A stretch of 64,000 bases of DNA from positions 10,323,434 to 10,387,433 of the forward strand of contig NC_053123.1 of NCBI RefSeq assembly GCF_010015445.1. The letters run 5' to 3'. The notes under the pieces were generated by a model. It made no database searches. It was not told where the DNA came from and saw only the letters and a list, made by a program, of their open reading frames with translations. Made by a program: the position numbers and the translations under genes. This document shows, piece after piece, positions 47,223 through 60,896 of this stretch (its first letter is position 1; each line of letters starts with the position of its first letter). Origin of the DNA: Perca fluviatilis. Lineage: Eukaryota; Chordata; Actinopteri; Perciformes; Percidae.

Positions 47223-50200
47223 ACATACCTGCTGTCTGGAAATTCCAGGTGAACACATTGAAAACATTACCGTATGCTGGCTGTGTGGTGATGCCAGGAG
47301 CAGCGGGCTGTGGGATCACATGTAAATCACGCTCTTCTCCACTCAAACCACTCATTAAAAAACACATCAGAATTCATAACGCTCACCTGTCAACCACTTC
47401 CACGAAACATTGAATGTGATGATGAGACAAGGAAAGCTGCCAATCTCGATGGACCTTGATGGGCCCCATTCATGGAGGAAGTACATTATGGGTTATCAAA
47501 TTAAATGACTCCCCTACTCACTGAACAATTACAGCACAAATACAGTATAATACAGTATGACAATTGAACGAGTGCCTGATTGAATTTAGAACTTCAATGT
47601 AATTTCTTTTCAGTTGTAATTTTCATCTAAGGTTTATAATTGAAAATGCGAATATAGGGATGATTGTGTGTCATAAGGGGCAAACCTTTATGACTGCTCA
47701 GTTGAGAATTCTTACAAAGGCATAAAGAATAGAAGACAGACTCACTCAAGTAGAGAAAATTGCTTTAAATGTGATGAGAGAGACTTGGGTATTTTTCTTT
47801 TTTTTTTTGCTTTTGTCTTTGTTTTCTTTCTTACATTTGACACTAGCAATTTTACTGTATATTGATATACTGTTGTTGCTTTCCTATTTTTTTTTTAAAT
47901 GTATATATTTTAGTTTACTCAATGAATTGTATGTATTTAGTCTCACATTATTATCCTTGATGCTTTGGCAATATTGTTATTTCTGACATTCATGCCAATG
48001 GTCATGGTGTCAAACTTTTTATATATGCTTAATAGCACAAAACTGCAGCAAAATGGAATAAACGGTCTCCCAAAACAACCTTCTAAATTCTACTGCCATA
48101 GACATACAAGCAGTAGCAGATATCCTGTGAGATTAGCTGGTCCTTAGCAGTGGGTGGCTCTGGGCATTAGATTCAAACGGTCTACAAAACACTGCTTTTA
48201 CTCGACCAGGCTGGCTCAAATTGACTTTTGACTGAGTGAAACCGCTACTGTGTGAGCTGATATGATTTTCTGTCCGCCCTCACAGTGATTAAAAGAAGGA
48301 TGTATTGCTTAGCCCTTCACAATCTACTGTATCCCCAGACTTGTCTATTCCTTTTAGGTAATGCCCTCCACTGTCTGATTGCCCAGATACAAATGTTAAT
48401 CAAAAGAAAATTTACGGTCAACATTTTACGTTTGTATTTATATGGCACATTTGTTGCTGTTTGTTTGTGTGTGTTTTCTGTTTCTGTGCAGGAAAAATAA
48501 GTAGTACATAGCCACAGGTGCATTAGTCATTGAGATGTTTGGCTTTCGTCCCATGGATTTATCTCGACAGCAAGGACGAGAAGGAGTGAGCGTATGCACT
48601 GAATGATTGGCAGAGCTAGTGACAATTAAACCGTAGCTGTTAAGCAAAAGTGAGGATTTGGATCATAAGAGATGTCCGCTAATGTCCCCTAGCGTGTCAC
48701 TCTTGCTTCTGTCTGATGTGCCCTCCAGGCTTAAATGGACAAGCTTTGCTCGCAACCGTGCCGACTGCAGTGGGCAATTATGCTATCGCAGCTCCATGTC
48801 TCCTGTATTTTAGTGCTATCTTTTAATTGGAGGAACGGGGGAGTCATTTTATACCAAGGATGAAGGTGATGTTTTACCTGCCTTCAGCTTGCTGAGAATG
48901 GAGTGGGAAAGAATAAGAATCTCTAGCTGCCTCTGTAATACGATTTCACCCCTAGGCCACAATTTTAATAGTCGGGGATAGCTCTCCCATTGAGGTTACT
49001 TTCATTTCACAGGCATGGCGCGTCTTTTGTGCTGGCCTTGCACAATGGGGATGTGAGATTTTTCAGCTTTGTCATTAACGGCCCTGTATGTAAAAATTAC
49101 CATCACGTTTCTGGAAGGGTTGCATTCATCATATCTGCAAAAGCGGTTGAGTCCAGCCCTATGTGAACTTTTTTTTTTTTTTTTCAGAGAACGAAGGATA
49201 ACATAACCCTACGTGAACGATAGAATCAGGTTACAGGTTTCTCTTCTGTCCTTGCTTGCAGAATGAAAATGACCAAGAATTAACAGCAAATCATATTCAA
49301 TTTGATTTTGCTGGCAAATGACATGATACATTATGCATAACTTTTTAATTGGCTGGCGGATGGTGGTTGTGGGATTTCTTTTGAGACGTGAAAGGTGAGG
49401 TCATGGCGTGTCTTGCAGAGGCAGTGCTGGATGGTTTCCAGAGGTCACATAGCTGAACACTAGGAGATGGCTACCTGCTGGGCTGACTCTCCCCTCCAAA
49501 CCTCTTCCACTGCTCCCCACCCCCCTCTCACCCTACACTGCCTCTTGATAGCAGCCAGTTTACCCTTAGGCCAATAAGCGGGACATTTACCACATGGTCA
49601 TGCAGCTTTGATTCTCTTTTTGTATAAATAGTCTTAATATAGTCGCCCTCCTTACAATGAAGGTGTTAGAGAAAGGACATGCTTTTGACCTTAATTTGTT
49701 ATCCTACAAATACTTTAAAGGGAAAGGCCAAGCTACCTCTGACTAAAGGCTGGCATCATTGTACCTTTTGAAATGTAAGCAATTGTTATCCAAATGAAAG
49801 GGAAATTTGTTAGTTACTTTTTTTAAATGTAGAATAAAATGGAAAATAGACGTAATGTTCTCATATTTCCACACAAAACAGTTAGTTGCAGCAGGATTTA
49901 CTGTCAACAGGGAGTTGATTTAGGAGTTAAAAAGTAGGCATAACAAAGACACGAGGATCCATCATGTCATGGAAGATGTTGATGTGGGAACGCCGAATGG
50001 GCACCTCCGATCCACTCACTAATCCGGTTAGACTGAAGGTAGACCTGCAGTTTTGCATGACTAGCTTTACATGATTAAACTAGCTGGATCTTCCAAAAAG
50101 TGATTTGCTGTTCATGCCCTCAACTAGAATGTGTTTAATTTTCTTATGTTACTCTGATAAGGGTGATAATTTGCCATACAATGGTAGGTAGCAGAACAAT

Positions 50201-52758
50201 GTATCCAAGGATTTTAGGTGACAACCAAGGCATTTTTTTTAAATTTCACTGGCCTTTAAAGTACAAACTAAGTTTGTAGTTTTGAAATGAAAGAGTTGTG
50301 TAACGGCTTTAAAATATATAACAACCTTTGGCTCTCGTCAGCTATGAAAACAAAGCCCCTACATGCTGTACAGTGTAGCAGACATTTGCTGTGACAGTAT
50401 GCCTGGTGAACTTTCAGAAGAGCCAGTGGATGTGATTACAGGGATTTGGTACATCACTGTAATGGGCCATTACAAACTATTGCAAAAGCTTTTGCGTAGA
50501 AACAAGTCATAAAATCAGCTGCAATAAATTGCAATTAAGATAGCTTTTTAAATGACTTCTTACCACTGCTAATGATCCATTAGATTTTCTATTGCATAGT
50601 GTGCCTATATGGTCCAGGTTGCATCCATATTGATGGCAATTGGAAAGCGATGTCAGTCTGGAAATGTATGTTGAAAACTAAATCAAAAGATGTTTATAAA
50701 ATGTCTCACCTGCAGTGAGAAGCTGTATCTTTTAGGACCATCCTCTTGTACAGAATTAGAGCTAATTCAATTGTGAGGAAACGAGAGGTTTCTTAGATAA
50801 GGCTAAAGTAAATTAGCTTGTGTCTAGCAAAGTTGGGCAGAAAACGTAATTGAAGCTGATAACAAAACTTGTGGATGAGAAGTCTTGAATAAAGAGTTAA
50901 TGATCATTGAAATTTAGACCTAATCACTTGGAGATTACCAATTAATCACTCTCATAGACTTATATGTGCACCAATAAAGGCCCAAATTAGTGTTGTCATT
51001 GTAAATAGCCAATATACAACCTAACCTAAGTTGACTTTATGTAGTGGTAATAAGGTGTTTTTTTTTTGATTTGCTGAATAGGTGAATTAAGTTGTCTGAA
51101 TTGGAAATAATAAACTGTACCTAGATCATGTGCGCACAGATGGTAATGGCAGAAAAAAATGCTAAAATATTTCTGAAACTCTGCCAGCTTTCAAACAATT
51201 CAAGTCAATTTTTTTTTTGATACATCTGTGATGTGATTTTGAATTGAGACACTTAAGAAGTTGCAGCATCTGTGTATACTAGCAGAGCCTCAGGCATCCA
51301 TAGACTTAAGTGGGCTATTGATGCTATTAAAGTGTTGAAGGCCAAGTGCTTTTACAGGAAAACTCCGAAATGCCTATGTTGTCCTCAACTTCCTTTTGGA
51401 AAACAGACTCGCAGCCTACATTTGCATCAATAGAGCCATTATCCGAGGTAATGGTTAGCTTTGCTTTATTAGTATTCCTGCCTCCATGCTGCAGAACATG
51501 CCTCATCTGCATTACATTACATCAGTCACTCCAATTGTTAACCTCAAACCCAATCCTTCTCACTGTTACTGTACCATTTAGTCTATTATGTTACTTTGTG
51601 CCCCTTCATATTTTCAAAGAATCCTTTTTAACAGTGGTTTCAAGATAGAGCATGTACTGTATGCTGATAGAAAGTTTTTGGTGAGTGTTAATGAATGACA
51701 ACAGAGTGAAGTGTCTTCGGCATGCGTCCTCAAGCAGCTAACCCAATGCAGTAAAAACTTAGATTAAAGAGTCATGCTTGCATGGTTGAAATGCCCTCAG
51801 TAATGTGACTATAATGGGAGTACACACATCTTGAAGCTTAATCCAACTAGTAGTATAATTACATTAACATAATCAGTTTGTCCATGTTTACATGGACCTC
51901 ATCTTTTTCACATCACTGCATTAGTCACATTCTGATTGGATTATCTGTGTGCATGTAGACAAATGTCAAGTTTAAAGTGGATTGTCAAAACTCGACTGAC
52001 AGGTCACCAATTTGATCTTTTGTTTGTTTTTTGTTGTTTTGTTTCCTTTTTGGCTACCTGTTTTGTTTCTGACATGGCCTCCCTAATATATCTTGTAGTC
52101 ATGAATATCAAAGATGCATTTGAATGAAGTTTGTCTGCAGCAAGGTGTTGCTTGTATATTATTGAAAAAGATGAGTACTGTAGATACAAAAAGCCTTGTC
52201 AGATATTGGTTGCTCTGATAAAAGCGCTGTCCGTGGTGCTGATGCTTAGCACCGTAGCTGCAGTGCACAAGCATGGGAGGATTTAACGCATTCTGTGGTA
52301 GCAGTTTTTCTATGTGATTTATTTTCTCATGTAAAATAAATACCAATTGATAACATAAACACTTCATTACATTGTCTGAGTGAGTTACTAAGTTTTACCA
52401 AGCAGGTTAAAATGAATTTTCTTTTTTCACCTTGCCTTGTAAAGCTTTCATAACATCTAAACCTTCAGATGTTGAATTGAATTTTATCTTGGGACCTATT
52501 TCTATTGATGCTCACAGTACTAATGAGTCTCTTAAAAGCCAACACATGGCCTGCCCCCTTTGCCAACTGCTGCATAAACGGTGGACATGATGAAGGATGT
52601 TGTGCCAAGGTGCAACTGTTGTTACCTTCCCACCTGCTAGTGACATAGGTTCCCCCCTCACTCTTTTGAAGCAATGCGTGATGAAAGACCATCTGATGAT
52701 CTTGGAAGGGTTTACACAGCACACATTTCTGAGGCAGTCTCTGAATGTATACACACAT
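47223..52758. other. Intron stretch, mostly unique DNA
   Basis: No exon supported. There is a poly-T run near 49170-49185. The block at about 48680-49150 is repeat-poor with homeobox-like TTTTAATTGG and CATTAACGG sites, and is listed as candidate conserved non-coding DNA. Confidence 0.45.
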
Positions 52759-52786
52759 GAGAGGGAGGGAGGGAGGGAGGGAGAGA
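52759..52786. repeat. (GGGA)n microsatellite
   Basis: Six GAGG/GGGA units, all purine on the plus strand; short. Confidence 0.9.
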
Positions 52787-55693
52787 AGCTGGTTGTTAAT
52801 AGTGCTTCATGCAATAATACCATCTATCCTTTTGTCGGTTATATGGAGAAAAAGCAATGTAATGCTGTTAGTTTGAGTGGCCCTTATTAGAGTCCACTTG
52901 GTCTCTGCACTGTAACATCAAGTGGTAATGCTGTTTGTCCATCACTCTCATATGGCAATATAGCCTCCATATCGCTATACGTCTTGTTATGGAGCTGCAA
53001 GTGCAAGTACTGGATACTTGATATTTTTGTATTCAGTTCTGTCACAGAATCATAGTAATGGGTTATTTCTAAGGCTGAGCAGGAAAATAGTTTTGCTGCT
53101 ATCATCTCCAATCAAAAAGATTGGTATTTCTAATGCAGCAAACATCAAGATTGCACTGTAGCAATTCTGGAGACAGTGTGATATCAGATTATTAGGAAGC
53201 TGAGAGCGTGGGTGCTTGTTTGTGGAGCAGTGATTAGTGCTGATGCACACAGGGAGGCTAGGATGAAACATTTATGCCCAAAGCAGCCTCTGAGACCCAG
53301 CTAGCCTGCAGCCACACCCGCGAGGCACCAGTGCAATCCTTTCAATATACCCGGGAGAATCGCTAAGAGGTGTGACAACTTTATTCTTCTTAAATGCGGC
53401 TACAAAGTGACTTTGAGTACAACCGTTGTTCTTCAATAAAAGGAAATGATCCAATCCAGTAATGGAAAGATATATTTTTTCAATGACTACTTCTGTCTGC
53501 CCATTAATCACACCATATGCCAAAACCAAGTGCAGTAATACTGTGCATTAGGAAATGTGTTAGGACATAACTACCTAATCCCTTGTGTTACACTATTGAT
53601 ATTGGAGCTATTGAGGTCATGGACTGCAGATTATTTTCAATATTGTGGCTCAATTTCTTGAAAACTATGAATAACTGAACAAAATGGGTAAGGATGAATC
53701 CCCTTGACCCTCCTTCTTACTCATAATAGTTTTGTAATTCTCATAAAAGTCTCATACACTATTTTCCAACTTTTTTTTTAATACCTCAATGGTAAAATAT
53801 GTATGTCTAAAAGCACATTTATTGTCTGTATCTAAAACATCAGAGAGTAACTCTTTTTGTCATCTCCACAACAGAACCCTGTGGCAGGGATTGATTGCTG
53901 CTCTGCTGATTCCTATGGACCCACTGGGCTGTGCAAATGCCTTTTTGACGTGGGGTGCATTTTTAATCCGTCAACTAAAACCTAAGGCAGAATTACCATG
54001 AACTAAATTACAGGCACAATACTATAGTCGTAGAAACCAACCTGCATATTTTAGGCTTTTGGGTGCAGTTCTCAATGTTAGGCTTGGCTCACTGCCTGTC
54101 TACCTAAATGGCAAGTGTTGCCTGATGGATGCAGACAGCAAACACTAGGGTGATTGTGCTTAAATGTCTTTTTTTTTTTTGTCTTTAGGTTTTAGTTTGA
54201 CAGTATTGAATAAGATATTTTTTTGAAGAGCGATGACATAAAAAGGTCCTTTTCCTAATTCACACTTAGTCCCCATAACAACTTGAGATCTTGACTACAG
54301 GCAAATGAGGCTCATTTATCTATTGAAGGCTGTATTAGGGTCCTATGACCAATTATCATCTTAACATAGTAAAATAAAACTGACAAAACCGTTTTAAGAC
54401 CTTATTTTAATGAGGTATTTTTACATAAGCACAAAAAGGTGACATTGAGTTTCATTAAAGGCTGGATTCCTTAGGAAAATCATTTTATAGGCTATGTGCG
54501 CAGCAGTGCGTAGGGAAACCTAACTTGTCTAGCTCTCCACACCAGGGGGTGAAGTTGTAAAGAGCTGCTGTTTGAGCTAACACACTGAGACCTGACCTGC
54601 ATTCTGCCCACATCTGATGAGTTTATCCTACACGATCTCGGGATAGGATACTGGCTGTTGCGTTGGCACATCACTTTATTTTGCAATGGCTGGGTGAGCA
54701 CTGTCATGCACCACAGTTGGGTGTCCCTGCATCTGTGGATGGCCATGACAAAATCACCTGAATAGCAACACGTTAAAGATAACTCTAATCATCAAGAACA
54801 AAACACTACTACACAGATAACAAAAAGAGCCATGTTTACAAATGCTGTTCCCTTTTAGCGTTCTCATAAGCTTAACTGACCTTTAGGTGATACTAATCAT
54901 CTGTAGCTTATTACTGGTCTACCTGTGTAAACAATGTATTTCCCCATACTGCATTATAAACATTAATCATCAAACAAGCAAGGAGTTGTAATAAGTTAGA
55001 TAACACTAATTAAACTTTGAATTATGAACTACTGGTTGCACAAGAAAGGACACTCTTAGCATTGTTAATTATCAAAGGTGATTTTATTTTTTTTTCTAAA
55101 CAGACGAGGGTATTTGGAGCTTTCAACATACGTCTGTGTAGCACTTTTAAGAAACTTCAGAGTTGAGATAAGCTGATACTTATTCAAATCAGACTGGATG
55201 TATCTCCTCATCACTAATATGCGCTACATTATGTAGTTCATGGCAAAGGGTCAACTCACATAATTCACAGAAAAACTTTAGCCCCAGTTTAATGTATTAT
55301 TATCATTATACCATACTGTACATTGGAACAAAGCAGCCGATATTCCAATAAAATAAAAAATGTTTTTTAAAAACCTTTTAAAGGCAGTGTAACAAAACTT
55401 GCCTCTGTACTTAAGATGTTCCTGAATCTGCTCTGCTGACAGCTGCAAACGTTGCATGCATTGTCGTGGACACATGCAGCTACTTTTCTGGAATACTTGC
55501 TTATCCGTGCGACCGACACAAGTCTGCAAAAAACATGTTCAAATTGTTGTTTTAATAAACCTTTTTAACGGTTTAACTGATATTATTAATCAGTCAAAAT
55601 TCTTATTGTCAGTAAATCAATTACATCCCTAGCTCTGTGACTCAAAGTATTGATGTAGTGTAAAAACGGGGGTTCAGGTGGCTCAATGGTGTT
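52787..55693. other. Intron stretch, nothing recognised
   Basis: AT-rich intronic DNA with A/T homopolymers near 53770 and 54170; no exon or element end identified. Confidence 0.5.
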
Positions 55694-55697
55694 TTAA

Positions 55698-55848
55698 GCC
55701 CCCGATGTCTTCTTCCAGGCAGCGCTGCGACCGTTGACTTCAAGGCACCTAACCCTAACCTTAACCTTAACCCTAACCCTAACCCTAACCATAATGCCTA
55801 ATCCTAGTGCTTTCCAGGCAGCGCTGCCTGGAAGGAGACGTTGAGGGC
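55698..55848. mobile_element. TTAA-flanked MITE carrying a telomere-like array
   Basis: Inverted ends of about 32 bp lie inside TTAA on both sides (55694-55697 and 55849-55852). The left end begins GCCCCCGATGTCTTCTTCC and the right end, reverse-complemented, GCCCTCAACGTCTCCTTCC; both then continue AGGCAGCGCTG. The right arm extends to a perfect 22-bp palindrome at 55812-55833. The middle (55748-55790) is CCCTAA/CCTTAA repeat identical in unit to vertebrate telomere DNA. The TTAA boundaries suggest piggyBac-like integration. No protein is encoded. I recall near-identical units dispersed in teleost genomes. Confidence 0.75.
55748..55790. repeat. Interstitial (CCCTAA)n telomere-like repeat
   Basis: About seven tandem units of CCCTAA or CCTTAA. 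It lies within the inverted-repeat element described for this position, so it probably arrived with that element and not by chromosome fusion or telomerase repair. Confidence 0.9.
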
Positions 55849-55852
55849 TTAA

Positions 55853-57204
55853 TACACAGATAAACGTTCAGGTGTCTAGCCATGAGGGTATAGTTTCAGT
55901 TTTATGTGATGAGAAGAAATATGCTGATTTAAGATTTATTTCTGTAAGTTTACTTACTGCTCCATTGATCTCATCCACTCTAGTCGCCCTTTGTCTGTCA
56001 CTTGTTCATGGATGTAGCTGACCATGTAGGAAGACAACTTTCCCATCCGTAACCCCACCAACACAGCTCTAACTGGTAGACAATTTCTCCATGCGTGGGA
56101 AATAACCATCGATGGGCACCACACCAGACCAGGGGCTAAGGCACAACATTCTGGACCCTAAACACAGGCATCCTCTATGGGCCCCTCCCCACATCGACAG
56201 CTATGCATTATAGTGTCTTTGTGGTGCCCCTTCTCACATGAGGGCCCTGGATACTCAGTCCCCCCCCCGCGCCAGTCCAACGGCCCTGCACCAGACCAGT
56301 TTGAATGGCTGAACAAATCATAAATTTAGAGGTATGGAACCAGGCTACTCCTGTCTCAACCATACTTTCGAGTTATGTTTATTGTTTGTTTGGTTTCAAC
56401 CTCCTGCCATTTGATGCAGTAGTTCGCTGTCAATTAGACAAGGTATTATAATCAAGCGGTAACTCAGGTGTTTCATTGTATGGAGAGGCTGACCGCGCGG
56501 TAGATGCGTGTTACGTTTTCATTTATGAGTGAAAAGTAGTAGACTACAATAGGAACAAGGTGGCTGTATTTTGTTTTATTAAAAACAATAAGAAATAAAT
56601 TGTGTTGTTATTGGAAACATTGGACATTTTGGTCATTTACTACACGCGTCTAAAACAATTGGAGTATGCAACCATGATGGTGTTCTTTTGGATATCAAAG
56701 GGGTCAATACACACACAAATCGGTTTTCTGTGCTTGTGTTCCTGTGGCTGAAATGCCTTCATTTTCAGTAATCTGGTATTTGTGACAGCCCAAGCTACTG
56801 TAAAGCATACACTATTTCAATGAACTGCTTACATCCAGTATACTTTGTCACCGCTCCAGTCCATCTCATTCACTTTTGAACACTCTCTCCTTACATTCTG
56901 TTTCAGTCGTACAGAGTTGTTGAATAGACGCAGACAGCAGAGAAAGCAATGAAATGCTATTTCCTTTTGACTTTCAAAGCGAAATCTGAAATAGATAAAC
57001 TGTTGTCATGACTGAGCACATACTGTACAAAAAAAATGTGGGCTCACCAAAACTCAACCTTGTTTTGCATCCTGCAGCTGCATTGGAATTGTCTGGATTT
57101 TATGTGATGTGATTTCTATATAATGAAGGCCAAAGTACATTTTACAAAAAACATGCATTTCAAGGCAACTGAAAGTAGATGGCACTTCTAATCCTTAATG
57201 TTAT
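55853..57204. other. Intron stretch, possible repeat debris
   Basis: The 56000-56290 part is GC-richer, with a C run at about 56262-56268 and phrases typical of transposon remnants, but no ends were found. The remainder is AT-rich unique DNA. Confidence 0.4.
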
Positions 57205-57863
57205 GTTACACATACAATATGTAATATTCTGCCATTAAGGGTCTCTTAATTGACACTGTGAATGTAAACAACGGACGGTCGATGGCGGTGGCATGTGTGG
57301 GATCGTGGAAAATAATGTTCACGGAGAAGTTAATCTATTATAGTTGTATTCACGTTAAGTTTAGTAACCTTCATTCATGACATTCTAAAGAAATATCAGT
57401 TTTTCCTACATAATCACTTAGATTCTATTTGTGGTGGTAGCTGACAGATAAGCAAGCAATCAAGCTTACATTAGCCAGCAGCTAAAGCCATGATATCACA
57501 ATATAGTCTACATGTATGTGTCCCCTGCTAGATGTGTTTAGCACTGGGGGTTAAGAGGTTTGTTGTCCTCCCTGCCGCTGGGACTTACTTCACCGGTATG
57601 GGGGCAGGCTGGTGCAGCAGCTCCAGGGCGGACCAGATACGTTGGTTGCCCACTCTTGAGGCTCATTTTCGGCCAGACGCAGGTGCCTGAGGTCTGATAT
57701 GGTCTGTTCCCTACAGATCATTAAACTTGAAGTCTGTTATTTATTAAACTTAGATTTATCTGGGTTTGAACATTGTTGGAAACGTTTGGGATAATGTTAG
57801 TACAAAACTGGAATAGTGATTTCTAGATCTTAATTCAGAAATGTTACACATTATATCTGTAAC
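57205..57863. mobile_element. Inverted-repeat element, probable DNA transposon remnant
   Basis: The left end GTTACACATACAATATGTAA and the reverse complement of the right end GTTACAGATATAATGTGTAA are imperfect inverted repeats over about 27 bp, each followed by an ATTCTG or TTTCTG motif. The interior (about 600 bp) is GC-richer than the flanks around 57550-57700. There is no transposase frame and no certain target duplication. Confidence 0.55.
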
Positions 57864-60800
57864 AACTTAGAATAAAACTCCCCCAACAGATTTTCACATC
57901 AGAAGTCTAGGGTCCAGTAGAACTTTTGCCAAGTAGGCAAGTGGTCCAGATGGAAAGGCATTAGCAGATGGTGGATGCTAGTGGAGAGGAACAGGTCACA
58001 GATGGGGAAGGGAGTCTTTCAGTCTTTGGAGCTATTCTTCCAGCAGAGGTTGAACCATAGCGCTGCTAAATCTTTACTAAGCGCTGTGACTTTTATTTGT
58101 TTAATATTTTGGTCGGTTGTTTGTTTGGGTAAGAAACCCCTTAAAATCATTATCTTCAAGGACCCTGGCTAAACCAGGGAATAGCAATTAATGACCTTCT
58201 GCAGATGCTCCAGATGTTTTGTGACAGATGGGCCGTCTTGTTGCACATGTGGGAGGTGATCTGCATTCCTACGGTAAAACAGGTGACATGCTCACAAAAA
58301 TGGCATTGAAGTACTCTGTGGTCTCCTGTCTGGGACCCACACTGCCAATACAGTTGCTTGCTATTCCCTGCCCCATGGTAATAGATGGATGTAATTATCA
58401 TTGCAAAAGAGTAATACACAATCTGTATGTTTTAGTTCATATGAGTATCTCACACTCATACTTGTCAACCAAACAAGAGAGACCAGAGAGTGTTGAATGT
58501 TGAGTGTATAAATATTCCATTTGTAGTTGTTTGCTGTCGGTGATGTTAGGTGATGTCTGTGTGGGGCCGTTTCAGTGGAGAACGTCACTTGATTAGAACC
58601 ATTCATCAAGTCGGTGTGGAGTGGATAGGGATGATTATCAAACTGGGCAGTGTGTTTTGTCTCAACCACTCTCTCAACAATCTTCACATTTGACAGACCT
58701 GCTCTACCAACCCCATCGCTCATGCCGTGCAAAACTGTCCAAATGAGTCATTTAGCGGTGAATTGGTCAAATTGGAGTCCCTTTTAGCCCATGAAAACAT
58801 TCAAACTAATTTCTTGTTAGGCACCAAAACAATTACTCTCACAGTGTCACTTTAGTCTCAGCACTTTGGGTTTTCTCGCAGGACAAGCACAGTTGGAGAT
58901 TAACTAAAACATGCAGAATATATTAATTCTAGACCTCTATCATTCCATTTCCATCCATCCCTCTGAGGATGCTCACAGCTAATTTGCCCTTGAAGCTACA
59001 TTTTTCTTGTTAAGACTGGAGGGCTTTTCTTTCATCTCAGCCTTGCCTCTACTGCACATGTTGAGTATGCCTGATGTATGTGCAGTGAAAGGCCAAATGG
59101 AGCTTTGCATTGAGAGAAAATTGGATAAGCAGTCATAATATTATGCAGGAAAGCATTATATTGTATTCCAAGGATTGGCTGCTATGTTTGGCTAAGATCT
59201 GCCATCAGGTAAAAGCAACAGCCGAGATATTTCTGCTTGAGTTTTGCAGAAAATGTCTCTTCAAAGGTTACCCTAAGAAGTGCATTCAGAAAAGACGGGG
59301 TTACCTTTCAATACTCAGCTGTTAGAAGGGTCATTCAGACGTGTGTGATGCTGACAGAGGAAATCTAGATGATCTTGTAAACCATGACTAGCTGTGGAAA
59401 CACAAATCTGGTGGAAATAACTGAGCTACAGTACTATCTCTATGATAAACCTTGGGCTGTATGATAATATCCAAGGCACTGAATCAAGTAAGAATGGTAT
59501 AACATAAAGCTTTAAAACCAACAAAAACAACTTTATTACCATAGCTCAGAGCTGAAGCTTCTCAATCATGTAGCATGCAGGGGAAAAACTGTGTAACAAG
59601 AACCAATTTAATTCGTCTTCAGCCACAGTGGGTCCACAACTATCTTATCATATATCACAGCACTACTTATACTGATGTTGCATTAAATTACTATAATGCC
59701 AATTTTCATTTAAATGTACTTTGTGTAACTCTACATTAGGGTGTGGTATTGATTTCAGACACAATGTCATGGGTTCTTCAACCAATATATGAATAAATAA
59801 AATAAAGTAAAAACTGATTGTGCTTTCCATAGTAATGGGAGCCTATTAACATTATAAATGTGATGGAAATTGGTGCTATATTATTGCACTAACCCAATTT
59901 AAATTTCACACCGGGAGACCTACTTAATGACAATTAAAGTTCTGTTTGCATTTTAGCAAAGAACACTGTCCTCAAATGTTATATCTTTGAAGTTCAATAC
60001 GCTCTTTTGAGAAGATAATAATCACACATTGTTAACTGTAAATAAAAAAACAAACAAGACTGAAACATTAAAAAAACTACTCTGTGCGTCTTCCACTATT
60101 GTGCAGCTAAATCCGCTCAAGGGACCGCAAAGTGATACAAATTAACATTTCAACACGTTCGACTCTGAGGGAGACGCAGCAGTGTCAAAACATCTGTTAG
60201 TATGTTAGTTTCCCCCCTGAAAATCACAATAAAGTCAAACATGCAGAGGAGGTCAAAGTAGCTTTTCAGCCTGTAACCTTATAGCCAAAACAGAGGGCGA
60301 TAAAGTCCATTAAGCACTCGCTTCTGCTCATAAAGCATACTGCTGTGAGCGCACAGTAATGATTGAAGGCAAACTACATGAGCATACCAATTTTTTTTTC
60401 TCTGAGCTTTTCTCATCTGAAAGGTGGCTGAGCAGTAAGAGCGCACCGTATAGAGAGATGCAAAAGTGAACATTACGCCCCTTGCTTTCCATCACCAATT
60501 AACACCATGCCACAGTGTTTTAAAAGCATGTAAATAAACAATCCAATCCAGCAGCAAACATACAGAAACATAAAGTGATCTAGCTGTGGTGATATATTTT
60601 TTTCCTGGTTAGGGATCAGGGTTTCTGCCACATTTGCACAAATTCATTTGTAAATCTGTTTCTTTGTCAAACTCAAAGTAGCCTGTAACTGTTGCTCTAA
60701 CAAAATGTTAGCATACAAGAATATTAACCACTGGGCGGGTGGGTTGTATTCTCTTGCTGCTTTCATGATAGATTCTGTATTTTTGAAACACATAAAACAA

Positions 60801-60896
60801 GTTGAACTAAACCAATGAATCCAAGCACAACGGTTCACTCACTAGCATTCAAAGAATGAAATAGCATCCTACTTTCTTTATTCCTTCCTGCCTAAA
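57864..60896. other. Intron stretch, nothing recognised
   Basis: No exon or element end identified. The 123-codon frame at 58361-58732 (minus) overlaps a plus-strand frame of similar size and shows no domain. Confidence 0.5.

Noticed and set aside
55748..55790. True telomere end or chromosome-fusion scar
   Set aside because: The array is short, flanked by unique intron DNA on both sides, and sits inside an inverted-repeat element with TTAA borders.
58361..58732. 123-codon minus-strand frame
   Set aside because: It overlaps a plus-strand frame of similar size, with no domain and no codon signature.
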